From positions 1-15,456 of the forward strand of contig WFRP01000096.1 in the NCBI GenBank assembly GCA_015486505.1: a DNA stretch of 15,456 bases, in the 5' to 3' direction. Below the pieces are notes generated by a model. That model saw only the letters and a program-made list of their open reading frames with translations, searched no databases and had not been told where the DNA came from. The stretch is from Pseudomonadota bacterium. Its GTDB lineage: Bacteria; Desulfobacterota; Anaeroferrophillalia; Anaeroferrophillales; Tharpellaceae. Positions 6,319 through 13,020 of this stretch are shown here, one piece after another (the stretch's first letter is position 1; every line of letters begins with the position of its first letter). The translations under genes were made by a program, and so were the position numbers.

Positions 6319-6950
6319 AGGATTGCGGGAAGATCGGTCAGTGAATGCAGCCGGTACGAGACATTTGTTTGCAGCCGCGACGGTGTCGGACGGGCCGGGC
6401 CGTAAAGAATTGTTGTCATCCCCAGAGCGCCGGCCGGTCTGAGATTGACTTCCATATCATCAATCATCACCCCTGATTCAGCCCGGGCCCCGATAGCTTC
6501 CAGAAGTTCCCGATAAATTGCGATTTCCGGTTTGGGTCGGAAATTGAAATAGTTGATGTCGTAAATTCCCTTGAAACAATCCTCTAAACCCAGGAAATCC
6601 AGAACTCTTCGGCAATGTTTGCTGGAAGCGTTGGAAAAGATATATTTTTCCTCTTCAAGTTCACAAAGCATAGTTTTCAGCTTCGGATCAGGGTTGAGAT
6701 AGTCGGCCAGCGGGACATCGTGGACAAATTTAAGATAGTCGCAGGGATCAACCTGATGATGAACGATCAGGCCGTTCAAGGTAGTCCCGTGGGCTTTCAT
6801 ATAAGCGCGCCGTTTCCCATCAACCGCCGCTGCCGGAATTTTGACCACCTCTTCAAGGTAACGGTTAATCAACCTGTCAATATGGTCAAACAACCCGCAA
6901 TTACGTGGATAAAGGGTGTTGTCGAGATCAAAAAGGATAAATTTTGCCAT
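6303..6950 (-). CDS. HAD-family hydrolase, pyrimidine 5'-nucleotidase-like
   Basis: A 215-residue soluble phosphatase of the haloacid dehalogenase superfamily. Motif I is FDLDNTLYP (residues 7-15) with nucleophile Asp8 and acid/base Asp10. Motif II is IFSNAS (104-109), Lys140 is the motif III lysine, and MIDDMEVNL (162-170) is motif IV. The wording of motif I and the following NCGLFDHID match the group annotated as pyrimidine 5'-nucleotidase (SSM1/SDT1-like), which dephosphorylates nucleoside monophosphates or related compounds; substrate is inferred. It follows hldC by 12 bp, so co-transcription is likely. A GmhB-like role in heptose synthesis is tempting from that position, but the motifs fit the nucleotidase group better. 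Confidence 0.83.
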   Translation of the reverse strand: MAKFILFDLDNTLYPRNCGLFDHIDRLINRYLEEVVKIPAAAVDGKRRAYMKAHGTTLNGLIVHHQVDPCDYLKFVHDVPLADYLNPDPKLKTMLCELEEEKYIFSNASSKHCRRVLDFLGLEDCFKGIYDINYFNFRPKPEIAIYRELLEAIGARAESGVMIDDMEVNLRPAGALGMTTILYGPARPTPSRLQTNVSYRLHSLTDLPAILAELR

Positions 6951-6962
6951 TGCCGCAACTCA

Positions 6963-7445
6963 TCAGCGATAACGTCTCAGAATTTCTTCGACGATTGAAG
7001 TGGTCGAGTACTCATCAATAAAGGGAAGCGATTTTACCACCCCGCCGCGAGCTTCAACCAGATCCCGGCCGACAATGTTGGCAGTGTCCCAGTCGCCGCC
7101 TTTAACCAGGATATCGGGCTTAAGCAGTTTTATCAAATGATAAGGATCATCTTCGGTAAAAATAGTTACAAAATCAACCGCGGCCAGAGCGGCCAGCAGC
7201 TGCGCCCGGGCCGCTTCCGCCATTATCGGCCGTTTATCGCCTTTAAGCCGGCGCACCGAGGCATCGGAATTAAGCCCGACGACCAGAATGTCACCCAGAG
7301 CCCGGGCGGCCGCGAGATAGCCGGAATGGCCCGGGTGCAGGATATCAAAGCAGCCGTTTGTAAAAACAATTTTTTCTCCCCGCTGCCGATAACCCTGAAG
7401 AAGTAAAGCCAGTTCGGCCGCCGGTAAAACTGATTTTTTTTCCAT
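6963..7445 (-). CDS. hldC: D-glycero-beta-D-manno-heptose 1-phosphate adenylyltransferase (free-standing)
   Basis: A 160-residue nucleotidyltransferase that adenylates heptose 1-phosphate to ADP-heptose for the lipopolysaccharide inner core. It corresponds to the C-terminal half of bifunctional HldE (RfaE); the kinase half is not in this window. Visible motifs are VFTNGCFDILHPGH (27-40, with the HxGH active site at 37-40), GLNSDASVRRLKG (57-69), KGGDW (115-119) and EYSTTSIVEEIL (145-156). Length is normal for stand-alone RfaE2/HldC. The aroE-hldC gap is filled by R3 and R1 repeats, so the gene may be separated from aroE transcriptionally; no clear promoter of its own is visible. A possible weak ribosome site GGGTG precedes the ATG. 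Confidence 0.9.
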   Translation of the reverse strand: MEKKSVLPAAELALLLQGYRQRGEKIVFTNGCFDILHPGHSGYLAAARALGDILVVGLNSDASVRRLKGDKRPIMAEAARAQLLAALAAVDFVTIFTEDDPYHLIKLLKPDILVKGGDWDTANIVGRDLVEARGGVVKSLPFIDEYSTTSIVEEILRRYR

Positions 7446-7517
7446 TTAAACACCCATAAATAAATCAATAATTTTTTGATAACAACTTGACAAAAACCAA
7501 AACAATCAATAAAAGGT

Positions 7518-7678
7518 TTAACGTGGGAGTCGACCCCGCAACCCAATCGGGTTTTTTCGGCCCGCACCCAGGGGCGCTTCCGCTGGTCGCACCCCAAGGG
7601 CACTTCCGTTGGGCGCAAATAAGTACTCTTATCAGAACATTTTCTGGTTTTAAAACAAGAAAATAACCTGTAAGGCAC
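7518..7678 (+). repeat. R1 structured repeat, unit 3 (extended)
   Basis: A 161-bp R1 unit between hldC and aroE. The first hairpin is diverged (GTGGGAGTCGACCCCGC), but the core AAGTACTCTTATCAGAAC, the long palindrome (7639-7664, one mismatch) and the tail AACCTGTAAGGCAC are conserved. It carries two tandem diverged copies of the optional module (CGCACCCAGGGGCGCTTCCG and CGCACCCCAAGGGCACTTCC), making it the longest unit in the window. Confidence 0.82.
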
Positions 7679-7696
7679 TAAAACTATAGGGGTTTT

Positions 7697-7726
7697 ATTC
7701 GTGTCAATTCTTGTTAATTCGTGGTT
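7697..7726 (+). repeat. R3 repeat, third (diverged) copy
   Basis: ATTCGTGTCA, ATTCTTGTTA and ATTCGTGGTT form the same three 10-bp steps as 5075-5104. It begins within a few bases of the aroE stop codon and lies next to an R1 unit. Confidence 0.6.
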
Positions 7727-7730
7727 CAAA

Positions 7731-8543
7731 CTAAACGTTTTCCCGCAAATGCTCAAGGACGATTTCCCGCATTTTCTTGACCGGGGCCTTTTCTCCGGTC
7801 CATAATTCAAACTGTAAGGCCCCCTGGCCAACGAACATCTCCAGACCGTCAACCGTCAGCGCGCCATTACGCTCCGCGACTTCCAGCAGACGGGTTTTGA
7901 GCGGATTATAAACAATATCCATAACCACCATACCCGAATTTATAAATGATTCCGGCACTGGCAGCGCGTCTACCTGCGGCAGCATCCCCACTGAAGTCGT
8001 ATTCACCAGAACCTCAGGTAAAAATCCGGCTGCGGCGGCGGCGCTTACAAATTCAGCCCCGAATTCCTTTGCCAGCTGCAGGCCCCGTTCGGGAGTACGA
8101 TTTGTCAGCGCCACTTTGGCCCCGGCTTTAACGGTGCCGTAAACCAGCGCCCGGGCGGCCCCGCCCGCCCCTAAAATCAAAACCCTTTTACCGGCCAGGT
8201 CCAGCTTTTCGGTCAAGGCATTCAGCGCTCCGGCAACATCGGTGTTATAACCGCAAAGCCTACCCTCACGATTAACAATCGTATTAACGGCGGCAATCTC
8301 AAGGGCCTCGGGGGCAACCCAATCCAGATACTTTATAACCGCGGTTTTATGCGGCAGCGTTACACTGACACCGGCAATCCCCAGAGCCCGGACACCGGCA
8401 ATCGCGGCCGCCAAATCGTCGACGGCAAAGGCGGTAAAGTGAGCCTGGCAGCCGCTGGCGGCAAAAGCGGTATTGTGCATCAGGGGGCTTAACGAATGGG
8501 CAATCGGCTGGCCGATAACCCCGTATAATTCAGGCATTTTCAT
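7731..8543 (-). CDS. aroE: Shikimate dehydrogenase (NADP+)
   Basis: A 270-residue cytoplasmic enzyme reducing 3-dehydroshikimate to shikimate in aromatic amino-acid biosynthesis. The shikimate-binding motif HSLSP is at residues 16-20, and the catalytic Lys66 sits in VTLPHKTAV (61-69). Asp102 is in NTDVAGA (100-106), the dinucleotide loop is LGAGGAARA (124-132), and NRT at 148-150 is the NADP-preferring phosphate-binding motif. The C-terminal GLEMFVGQGALQFELWTG is typical. The start is 3 bp after the obgE stop, so the two are probably coupled; a second ATG two codons in is an alternative start. The R3 and R1 repeats begin directly after its stop. Confidence 0.95.
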   Translation of the reverse strand: MKMPELYGVIGQPIAHSLSPLMHNTAFAASGCQAHFTAFAVDDLAAAIAGVRALGIAGVSVTLPHKTAVIKYLDWVAPEALEIAAVNTIVNREGRLCGYNTDVAGALNALTEKLDLAGKRVLILGAGGAARALVYGTVKAGAKVALTNRTPERGLQLAKEFGAEFVSAAAAAGFLPEVLVNTTSVGMLPQVDALPVPESFINSGMVVMDIVYNPLKTRLLEVAERNGALTVDGLEMFVGQGALQFELWTGEKAPVKKMREIVLEHLRENV

Positions 8544-8546
8544 AAA

Positions 8547-9581
8547 TCACTCACAAAGCTTAAGTCCATCAGCCAGGCCGCGTTTAAGCTCTTCGAGGCC
8601 GTAACCGGTGGCTGAGGAAACCAGCAGAACTTTACGGCCGGCCATCTCCGGCATTCGGCTAAATTCAGCTAAAAGTTCAAGCGCCTGCGTCTTAGCCATG
8701 GTATCGGCCTGCGTCAGGACCACCAGTTTTTCCCGGTCGATAAGTTTTTCACTGTAAAGACGCAATTCGCGTGAAACTACGGCATAGGCTTTAAGCAGGG
8801 CCGGACAATCCCTGTGCTCCGCTAATGAAAGCAGATGAACCAGGGTTTTAGTTCTTTCAATATGACGCAGGAAACGGGTGCCCAGGCCGGTACCCAGATG
8901 CGCGTCACTGACCAGACCCGGGATATCGGCAATCACAATCTGTTGATAATCGCCAACCTGCATAATCCCGAGATGGGGCTGCAGGGTCGTAAACGGATAG
9001 GCCGCGACCTTGGGCCGGGCCGCGGAAAGGGTGGAAATCATCGTTGATTTCCCGGCATTCGGCAGCCCGATCAGAGCCACCTCGGCAATCATTTTCAGGA
9101 TAAGTTTAAGTCTGACGCTCTCCCCCGTTTCACCCGGCTGGGCAAAGCGCGGGGTCCTATTTGTCGATGAAGTAAAATGGGCATTGCCCTTACCACCGCG
9201 ACCGCCTTTGGCGACAGGCAGAGTAGCCCCGTCGCTCAGAATTTCGCCCCCCATAAAGGCTTCTCCGGGCTCGCCCTCCGGCGGCAAAAACCAGACCTCG
9301 GTGCCAAGCGGCACCGGTATCATAATATCGTCAGAAGCGGCCCCGGTTCGGTTTTTACCGGCCCCGTTACCGCCTTTCCGGGCCCGGTAAAGCCGCTGAT
9401 AACGCAGATCCAGCAGCGTACCCTTCTGCCCGTCGCCCACCAGAATCACATCACCGCCGCGGCCGCCGTCACCGCCGTCGGGCCCGCCTTTGGGAATAAA
9501 TTTTTCGCGGCGGAAGCTGACGCAGCCATTGCCGCCGTCACCGGCTTCGACCTCAATTTCCACTTCATCAATAAAACGCAT
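8547..9581 (-). CDS. obgE: GTPase Obg/CgtA, ribosome assembly and stress factor
   Basis: A 344-residue Obg protein that binds the 50S subunit and links GTP status to ribosome maturation. The glycine-rich Obg fold covers about residues 1-158 (FRREKFIPKGGPDGGDGGRGGDV and GGRGGKGNAHF are diagnostic). In the G domain, G1 is GLPNAGKST (172-180), G2 the TT at 198-199, G3 DIPG (219-222) and G5 SSATGYG (322-328). G4 is TQAD (290-293) where NKxD is expected, which may alter guanine recognition. It stands downstream of rplU-rpmA, the classic order, but a terminator-like hairpin and an R1 fragment intervene. The C-terminus ends right after the G domain, without the extra tail of some Obg proteins. Confidence 0.95.
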   Translation of the reverse strand: MRFIDEVEIEVEAGDGGNGCVSFRREKFIPKGGPDGGDGGRGGDVILVGDGQKGTLLDLRYQRLYRARKGGNGAGKNRTGAASDDIMIPVPLGTEVWFLPPEGEPGEAFMGGEILSDGATLPVAKGGRGGKGNAHFTSSTNRTPRFAQPGETGESVRLKLILKMIAEVALIGLPNAGKSTMISTLSAARPKVAAYPFTTLQPHLGIMQVGDYQQIVIADIPGLVSDAHLGTGLGTRFLRHIERTKTLVHLLSLAEHRDCPALLKAYAVVSRELRLYSEKLIDREKLVVLTQADTMAKTQALELLAEFSRMPEMAGRKVLLVSSATGYGLEELKRGLADGLKLCE

Positions 9582-9601
9582 AAAATCTCATCTATAAACG
9601 A

Positions 9602-9629
9602 AAAAAGCCCTTTATAAAAAGGGCTTTTT
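9602..9629 (-). terminator. Rho-independent terminator-like hairpin between rpmA and obgE
   Basis: AAAAAGCCCTT and AAGGGCTTTTT form an 11-bp stem around a 6-base loop, with a T run after the stem on the minus strand. It probably ends the rplU-rpmA transcript. Its A/T ends make it usable from both strands. It lies within the leader of obgE if the weak promoter at 9651-9679 is real. Confidence 0.75.
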
Positions 9630-9650
9630 GAGAAGGTCGGGCAAAGACCT

Positions 9651-9679
9651 CTTATATGGCGAAAGCTGTAAGCTGTAAG
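9651..9679 (-). promoter_or_regulatory. Possible promoter for obgE-aroE
   Basis: Minus-strand CTTACA (9674-9679) and TATAAG (9651-9656) are 17 bp apart. It would restart transcription after rpmA, but the transcript would pass through the 9602-9629 hairpin before obgE. Confidence 0.35.
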
Positions 9680-9699
9680 CGAATCGTTCAGTCAGTTGC

Positions 9700-9784
9700 T
9701 GATGCGGGAACAGATTACGCAACCCGAGCAGGGCTTTGCGGCCCGTACCCAGGGGCACTTCCGCTGCTCGCAAATAAGCGCTTA
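9700..9784 (+). repeat. R1 structured repeat, unit 4 (5' part only)
   Basis: TGATGCGGGAACAGATTACGC, the GGGCTTTGCGGCCC hairpin, the module ACCCAGGGGCACTTCCGCTG and GCTCGCAAATAAGCGCTTA match the first two thirds of other units. It ends at the rpmA stop codon (TTA at 9782-9784 on the plus strand); the palindrome and tail are absent. Upstream GTCAGTTGCTGATG resembles the CAGTTGCAATGCTGATG of the MITE interior. Confidence 0.75.
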
Positions 9785-10042
9785 GACCGCAACCGGCATG
9801 ATGCTGACTTTTTTTCTGAGTTTTCCGAAACGCTCAAATTTGACAACGCCGTCGGCTTTGGCGAAAAGCGTATCATCTTTACCCCTGCCGACATTATCTC
9901 CGGGATGAATTCTGGTACCGCGCTGGCGCACCAGGATATTACCGGCAAGCACGGTCTCGCCATCGTGACGTTTGACGCCAAGGCGTTTACTTACACTGTC
10001 ACGGCCGTTACTGGTACTGCCGCCACCTTTCTTATGAGCCAT
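9782..10042 (-). CDS. rpmA: 50S ribosomal protein L27
   Basis: An 86-residue ribosomal protein at the peptidyl-transferase side of the large subunit. The N-terminal MAHKKGGGSTSNGRDS and the following RLGVKRHDGETVLAGNILVRQRGTRIHPG are unmistakable. It has a strong ribosome site (GGAGAGG) and begins 19 bp after rplU, forming the standard L21-L27 pair. The stop TAA abuts an R1 repeat fragment. Confidence 0.97.
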   Translation of the reverse strand: MAHKKGGGSTSNGRDSVSKRLGVKRHDGETVLAGNILVRQRGTRIHPGDNVGRGKDDTLFAKADGVVKFERFGKLRKKVSIMPVAV

Positions 10043-10061
10043 ATTTCCTCTCCTTAACTGT

Positions 10062-10373
10062 TCAACCGCTGATTTCGGTAATTTTCAACTGGGTCAATTC
10101 CTGACGATGCCCCCGACGTTTACGATAGCCTTTCCGCCGCTTCGACTTAAAAACCAGAATCTTGGCGCCACGCTTCTGAGCCATGATCTCACCCTTCACC
10201 AGAGCGCCCTCGACCAGCGGGGTCCCGACCTTGACTTCTTCGTCGTCAACCAGGGTTAAAACTTCAGTAAACTCAATAATATCACCTGCTTCACCGGCGA
10301 TTCTTTCAACATCAACCAAATCTCCGGAAGCTACTTTATACTGTTTACCTCCGGTGCGCAAAACGGCATACAT
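10062..10373 (-). CDS. rplU: 50S ribosomal protein L21
   Basis: A 103-residue 23S rRNA-binding protein. The chosen start MYAVLRTGGKQYKV matches the conserved L21 N-terminus and has GAGGAG eight bases upstream; an ATG six codons earlier is rejected. Inner landmarks are VEGALVKGEIMAQKRGAKILVFKSKRRKGYRKRRGHRQ, rich in basic RNA-binding residues. First gene of the rplU-rpmA unit, driven by the promoter at 10477-10505. Confidence 0.97.
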   Translation of the reverse strand: MYAVLRTGGKQYKVASGDLVDVERIAGEAGDIIEFTEVLTLVDDEEVKVGTPLVEGALVKGEIMAQKRGAKILVFKSKRRKGYRKRRGHRQELTQLKITEISG

Positions 10374-10476
10374 TCCCGTCACTCCTCTCATAAAAACAAA
10401 ATTTCACCCTAAATAGGCTTCCGCAAACGACCCTTAAAAAAATCAGGTTCCCCCGGGGCCGCGGAAACGAACGCGC

Positions 10477-10505
10477 TTTATAATCAAAATGTCCGGGTTT
10501 GTCAA
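10477..10505 (-). promoter_or_regulatory. Strong sigma-70-type promoter for rplU-rpmA
   Basis: Minus-strand TTGACA (10500-10505), a 17-bp spacer and TATAAA (10477-10482), followed by a G/C-rich discriminator. The leader of about 100 bases includes a CCGCGGCCCCGGGGG stretch but no leader motif I can name. Confidence 0.78.
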
Positions 10506-10508
10506 GGT

Positions 10509-11249
10509 CTATTCGAAACGAGACAAGGCTTTTTTCGCCATTTCAGCGCTCTTACCAACCGGATAAAGCTGCAGCAGTTCGCTGTAAGCCGCCCGGGCCT
10601 GACTATCCGAGCCGATGGCCTCATAGGACATCGCAATTTTCAAAAGCGCGTCACTGTCTTTGGCGCTCGCCGGAAAATCCTTGCGCACCCGCTTAAACTC
10701 GGTAATCGCCTGGGCATACTGGGCCAGAGAATAATAACTCTCCCCGAGCCAGTAACGGGCATTTGCCGATTTGGCGGTTTGGGGAAAATCGCGCAGGAAG
10801 GCCGCGAAAAGTTTTACCGAGGTCTCATAGTTGCCGTTACGATAAGCATTAAGCGACTTTTCGTAAAGCTCTTCAAAAGCCTGACGTTTTTCCGGGCTGA
10901 AAACCTGCTCCGGGGCCGGGGCTTTCTCGGCGGCTGATTTATCTTTGCGCGCCTCGACCTCCTTCAATTTTCTCTGCAGAAGCATCTGCTGCCGCTTTAA
11001 CAGCTTGATATCCTCGGCCTGACGCAGAAGCTGATCCCGAACATCATCAAACTTGAGCCGCAGCGCGGCAAAATCTTTCTCCAGGGTCTGATTCCGGCCG
11101 CTGCTTGCTTCAAGTTCCTGCTCCAGCCCCGCCGTTTTCTTCTGCAGTTCGGCAACCGCCTGACGCTCGTCCAGAGGAATTTTGCAGCCGGCCCCGCACA
11201 ACAGTGCCAGCAGCAGCAGCAAAACCAGTCTCTGAAACGATAAAGACAT
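10509..11249 (-). CDS. cpoB: Tol-Pal system protein CpoB/YbgF family, TPR envelope protein
   Basis: A 246-residue exported protein from MSLSFQRLVLLLLLALL, 4 bp after the fsa stop; an earlier in-frame ATG is rejected since it lies in the fsa coding region. The signal ends in CGAGC, giving a possible lipoprotein Cys22, although the lipobox is weak. Residues about 32-105 form a heptad-rich coiled coil (ELQKKTAGLEQELEASSGRNQ onward). The C-terminal half carries three TPR-like repeats beginning AFEELYEKSLNAYRNGNYETS, then NARYWLGESYYSLAQYAQAI and ALLKIAMSYEAIGSDSQARAA. This is the standard YbgF architecture; the family couples outer-membrane constriction and peptidoglycan synthesis at division. 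No tol or pal gene is nearby, so the name rests on domains. Confidence 0.83.
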   Translation of the reverse strand: MSLSFQRLVLLLLLALLCGAGCKIPLDERQAVAELQKKTAGLEQELEASSGRNQTLEKDFAALRLKFDDVRDQLLRQAEDIKLLKRQQMLLQRKLKEVEARKDKSAAEKAPAPEQVFSPEKRQAFEELYEKSLNAYRNGNYETSVKLFAAFLRDFPQTAKSANARYWLGESYYSLAQYAQAITEFKRVRKDFPASAKDSDALLKIAMSYEAIGSDSQARAAYSELLQLYPVGKSAEMAKKALSRFE

Positions 11250-11253
11250 TATA

Positions 11254-11904
11254 TCACTTACCCGCTTCCAGTTTGCGCCAGTCACTTAAAAAGCGCTCAA
11301 CCCCGATGTCGGTCAGCGGGTGCTGAGCGAGCTGCATCATCACCTTGAATGGAATTGTGCAGACATCGGCCCCTAATTCGGCGGCGGCCAGAACGTGCTG
11401 GGGATGGCGGATACTGGCGACAATTATCTTGGTCAGATAACCGTAATTATCGTAGATATCCGAGATCTGGCGCACCAACTCCATACCGTCCGCCGCGATA
11501 TCATCGAGCCGCCCGACAAACGGGCTGACATAAGTAGCTCCGGCTTTAGCGGCCAAGAGCGCCTGTAACGGTGAAAAAATCAGGGTAACATTGGTTTTGA
11601 CGCCCATTCCGGCCAGCTCTTTGACCGCTTTCAAACCCTCGGCCACCATCGGGATTTTGATAACAATATTATCGCCTAAAGCAACCAGCTCTTTGGCCTC
11701 CTCAACCATTCCCTGCGCTTCCAGAGATATTACCTCGGCGCTGACCGGGCCGGGAACCGCTTCGGCGATCTCGCGGATGCCCGTGAAGAAATCAAACCCC
11801 TCCTTCGCAACCAGAGAGGGATTCGTGGTTACACCGTCAACCAGGCCATAGCTCATAGCGTTTTTAATATCCGCAAGATTCGCTGTATCGATAAAAAATT
11901 CCAT
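11254..11904 (-). CDS. Fructose-6-phosphate aldolase / small transaldolase family
   Basis: A 216-residue class I aldolase. MEFFIDTANLADI opens the barrel; GVTTNPSLVAKEG is at residues 24-36. The Schiff-base lysine is Lys83 in NIVIKIPM. TNVTLIFSPLQALLAAKAGATYVSPFVGRLDD covers the later strands. The family (TIGR00875-type) includes fructose-6-phosphate aldolase and true transaldolases; sequence inspection alone cannot decide between them. A good ribosome site (AAGGAAAAGG) lies inside the end of folK, which overlaps this gene by 41 bp. It is the middle gene of a leftward tatA-folK-fsa-cpoB group. Confidence 0.9.
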   Translation of the reverse strand: MEFFIDTANLADIKNAMSYGLVDGVTTNPSLVAKEGFDFFTGIREIAEAVPGPVSAEVISLEAQGMVEEAKELVALGDNIVIKIPMVAEGLKAVKELAGMGVKTNVTLIFSPLQALLAAKAGATYVSPFVGRLDDIAADGMELVRQISDIYDNYGYLTKIIVASIRHPQHVLAAAELGADVCTIPFKVMMQLAQHPLTDIGVERFLSDWRKLEAGK

Positions 11905-12451
11905 CGTTTACCTTTTCCTTGACGAGGACGCCGTCTACCGGAGCACACAGCCTGCGGCAAGGCTCCGCTTCAGGGTGACTCTGTTGAAATTTATTTAATA
12001 AAACCGAGACGGTTTCATCAAGCTCAGGGTGCCGCCAGACCGGAGCTATCTCACACAGCGGTTCCAGCACAAAAAGACGCCGGGTCAGTTCCGGGTGCGG
12101 CACAACCAGATCAACCTCATTAATTATCCGGTCGGCGAAAAAAATAATATCCAAATCAACGGTGCGCGGCCCCCAGCGCGCAATCCGTTCGCGCCCCAGA
12201 GACTTTTCAATTTCAAGCAGAGATTTAAGCAGAGCCGCCGCCGGCAGGGCGGTTTTGACGCAAGCCACCCCATTAAGAAAAGCTCCCTGCTCAAGATAGC
12301 CGACCGGGACCGTTTCATAGAGAGACGAGAGCTTTGTTAAAGTGGTTCGCGGCAGCTCCGACAAGGCTTGCAGAGCCTGATTGACCAGCCCCGCCCGGTC
12401 GCCCAGGTTGCTGCCGAAGCCAATCACAACCTCAGACTCAGACATAACCAT
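11864..12451 (-). CDS. folK: 2-amino-4-hydroxy-6-hydroxymethyldihydropteridine diphosphokinase (HPPK)
   Basis: A 195-residue folate-pathway enzyme that pyrophosphorylates 6-hydroxymethyl-dihydropterin. Signatures are IGFGSNLGDR (10-19), SSLYETVPVG (42-51), AFLNGV (57-62), the HPPK motif RWGPRTVDLDI (92-102) and HPELTRRLFVLEPL (119-132). The core ends at about residue 155. The last 40 residues (from QQSHPEAEPCRRLC) are an unrelated-looking extension encoded at 11864-11986 that runs 41 bp into fsa, suggesting loss of the ancestral stop or a small insertion. The ATG at 12451 or the one two codons later could be the start. It follows tatA by 27 bp. Confidence 0.92.
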   Translation of the reverse strand: MVMSESEVVIGFGSNLGDRAGLVNQALQALSELPRTTLTKLSSLYETVPVGYLEQGAFLNGVACVKTALPAAALLKSLLEIEKSLGRERIARWGPRTVDLDIIFFADRIINEVDLVVPHPELTRRLFVLEPLCEIAPVWRHPELDETVSVLLNKFQQSHPEAEPCRRLCAPVDGVLVKEKVNDGIFYRYSESCGY

Positions 12452-12478
12452 ACGCCGGCCCCATCAACTTGACAAGAT

Positions 12479-12682
12479 TCAGGATTTAGCGTCGCTGCCG
12501 GAAGATTTGGCCTCAGATTCCGGGGTTACATCGATTTCATCCGGGGTCTCGTGTGAAGCCTTCTTGAAATTACGAATCCCTTTACCCAGCGCGCCGCCGA
12601 TCTCCGGCAGTTTTCCGGTTCCGAAAATAATCAGAATAATAATCAGGATTATGACAAGTTCGGGAATACCTATACCAAACAT
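12479..12682 (-). CDS. tatA: Sec-independent translocase subunit TatA/E
   Basis: A 67-residue pore-forming subunit of the twin-arginine translocase, which exports folded proteins. MFGIGIPELVIILIIILIIFG is the N-terminal transmembrane helix, followed by the hinge and amphipathic helix GTGKLPEIGGALGKGIRNFKKA (21-42) and an acidic, serine-rich tail. The typical Phe-Gly pair ends the helix. A GGAG ribosome site lies seven bases before the ATG. tatB and tatC are not in the window. Sec- and cofactor-containing enzymes are often Tat substrates, but placing it next to selC may be chance. Confidence 0.93.
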   Translation of the reverse strand: MFGIGIPELVIILIIILIIFGTGKLPEIGGALGKGIRNFKKASHETPDEIDVTPESEAKSSGSDAKS

Positions 12683-12736
12683 AGAATTACTCCAGCCCCT
12701 CCGGCCGCTGCCGGTTGTTTAATAAAAAATCTTAAG

Positions 12737-12769
12737 CCGCCAATATCTGTATTACCGGGATATTGGCGG
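12737..12769 (-). terminator. Terminator of selC overlapping the tRNA 3' end
   Basis: CCGCCAATATC and GATATTGGCGG form an 11-bp stem with an 11-base loop, followed after a short gap by GATTTTTTATT. The first six bases of the stem are the tRNA's own 3' CCGCCA, so terminator folding and mature tRNA folding share sequence. Confidence 0.7.
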
Positions 12770-12861
12770 AAGTGTATGGGAATCGAACCCACCTTTCCGG
12801 GTATCAACCGAAAACACTGGATTTGAAGTCCAGGCTGCCCACCAGTGACAGAGACACTTCC
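12764..12861 (-). tRNA. selC: tRNA-Sec (anticodon UCA)
   Basis: A 98-base selenocysteine tRNA with encoded CCA. The acceptor stem is 8 bp (GGAAGTGT with ACACTTCC), the anticodon stem-loop is CTGGA-CTTCAAA-TCCAG with anticodon TCA at 12826-12824, and the long variable arm pairs TTTTCGG with CCGGAAA. The T loop reads TTCGATT. Acceptor start GGAAG and the stretch CTGGACTTCAAATCCAG match known bacterial SelC molecules. It decodes UGA as selenocysteine with SelA, SelB and SelD, none of which is in the window. No selenoprotein gene is seen here; the UGA stops present look ordinary. Confidence 0.96.
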
Positions 12862-12903
12862 TTGAAATTACCACTCTTGCGCCCGGCCCCGGGCGGGAGG
12901 GAA

Positions 12904-12932
12904 TTTATAACAACTATCAACCTCAAAGTCAA
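12904..12932 (-). promoter_or_regulatory. Promoter for selC
   Basis: Minus-strand TTGACT (12927-12932), 17-bp spacer, TATAAA (12904-12909). A G/C-rich stretch (CCCTCCCGCCCGGGGC and GGGC) follows before the tRNA 5' end at 12861, giving a short leader to be trimmed by RNase P. Confidence 0.75.
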
Positions 12933-13020
12933 TGCCAATCGGAGATGACAAAAGATGACGGGAAATGACAACGCTGCCGCCCCGGCCGCTCCGGCGGCAA
13001 AATTAAGCCGTTTACTTTTT

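Noticed and set aside
7518..7678. R1 as integron attC sites
   Set aside because: No GTTRRRY/RYYYAAC core pair in the right places, no gene cassettes and no integrase.
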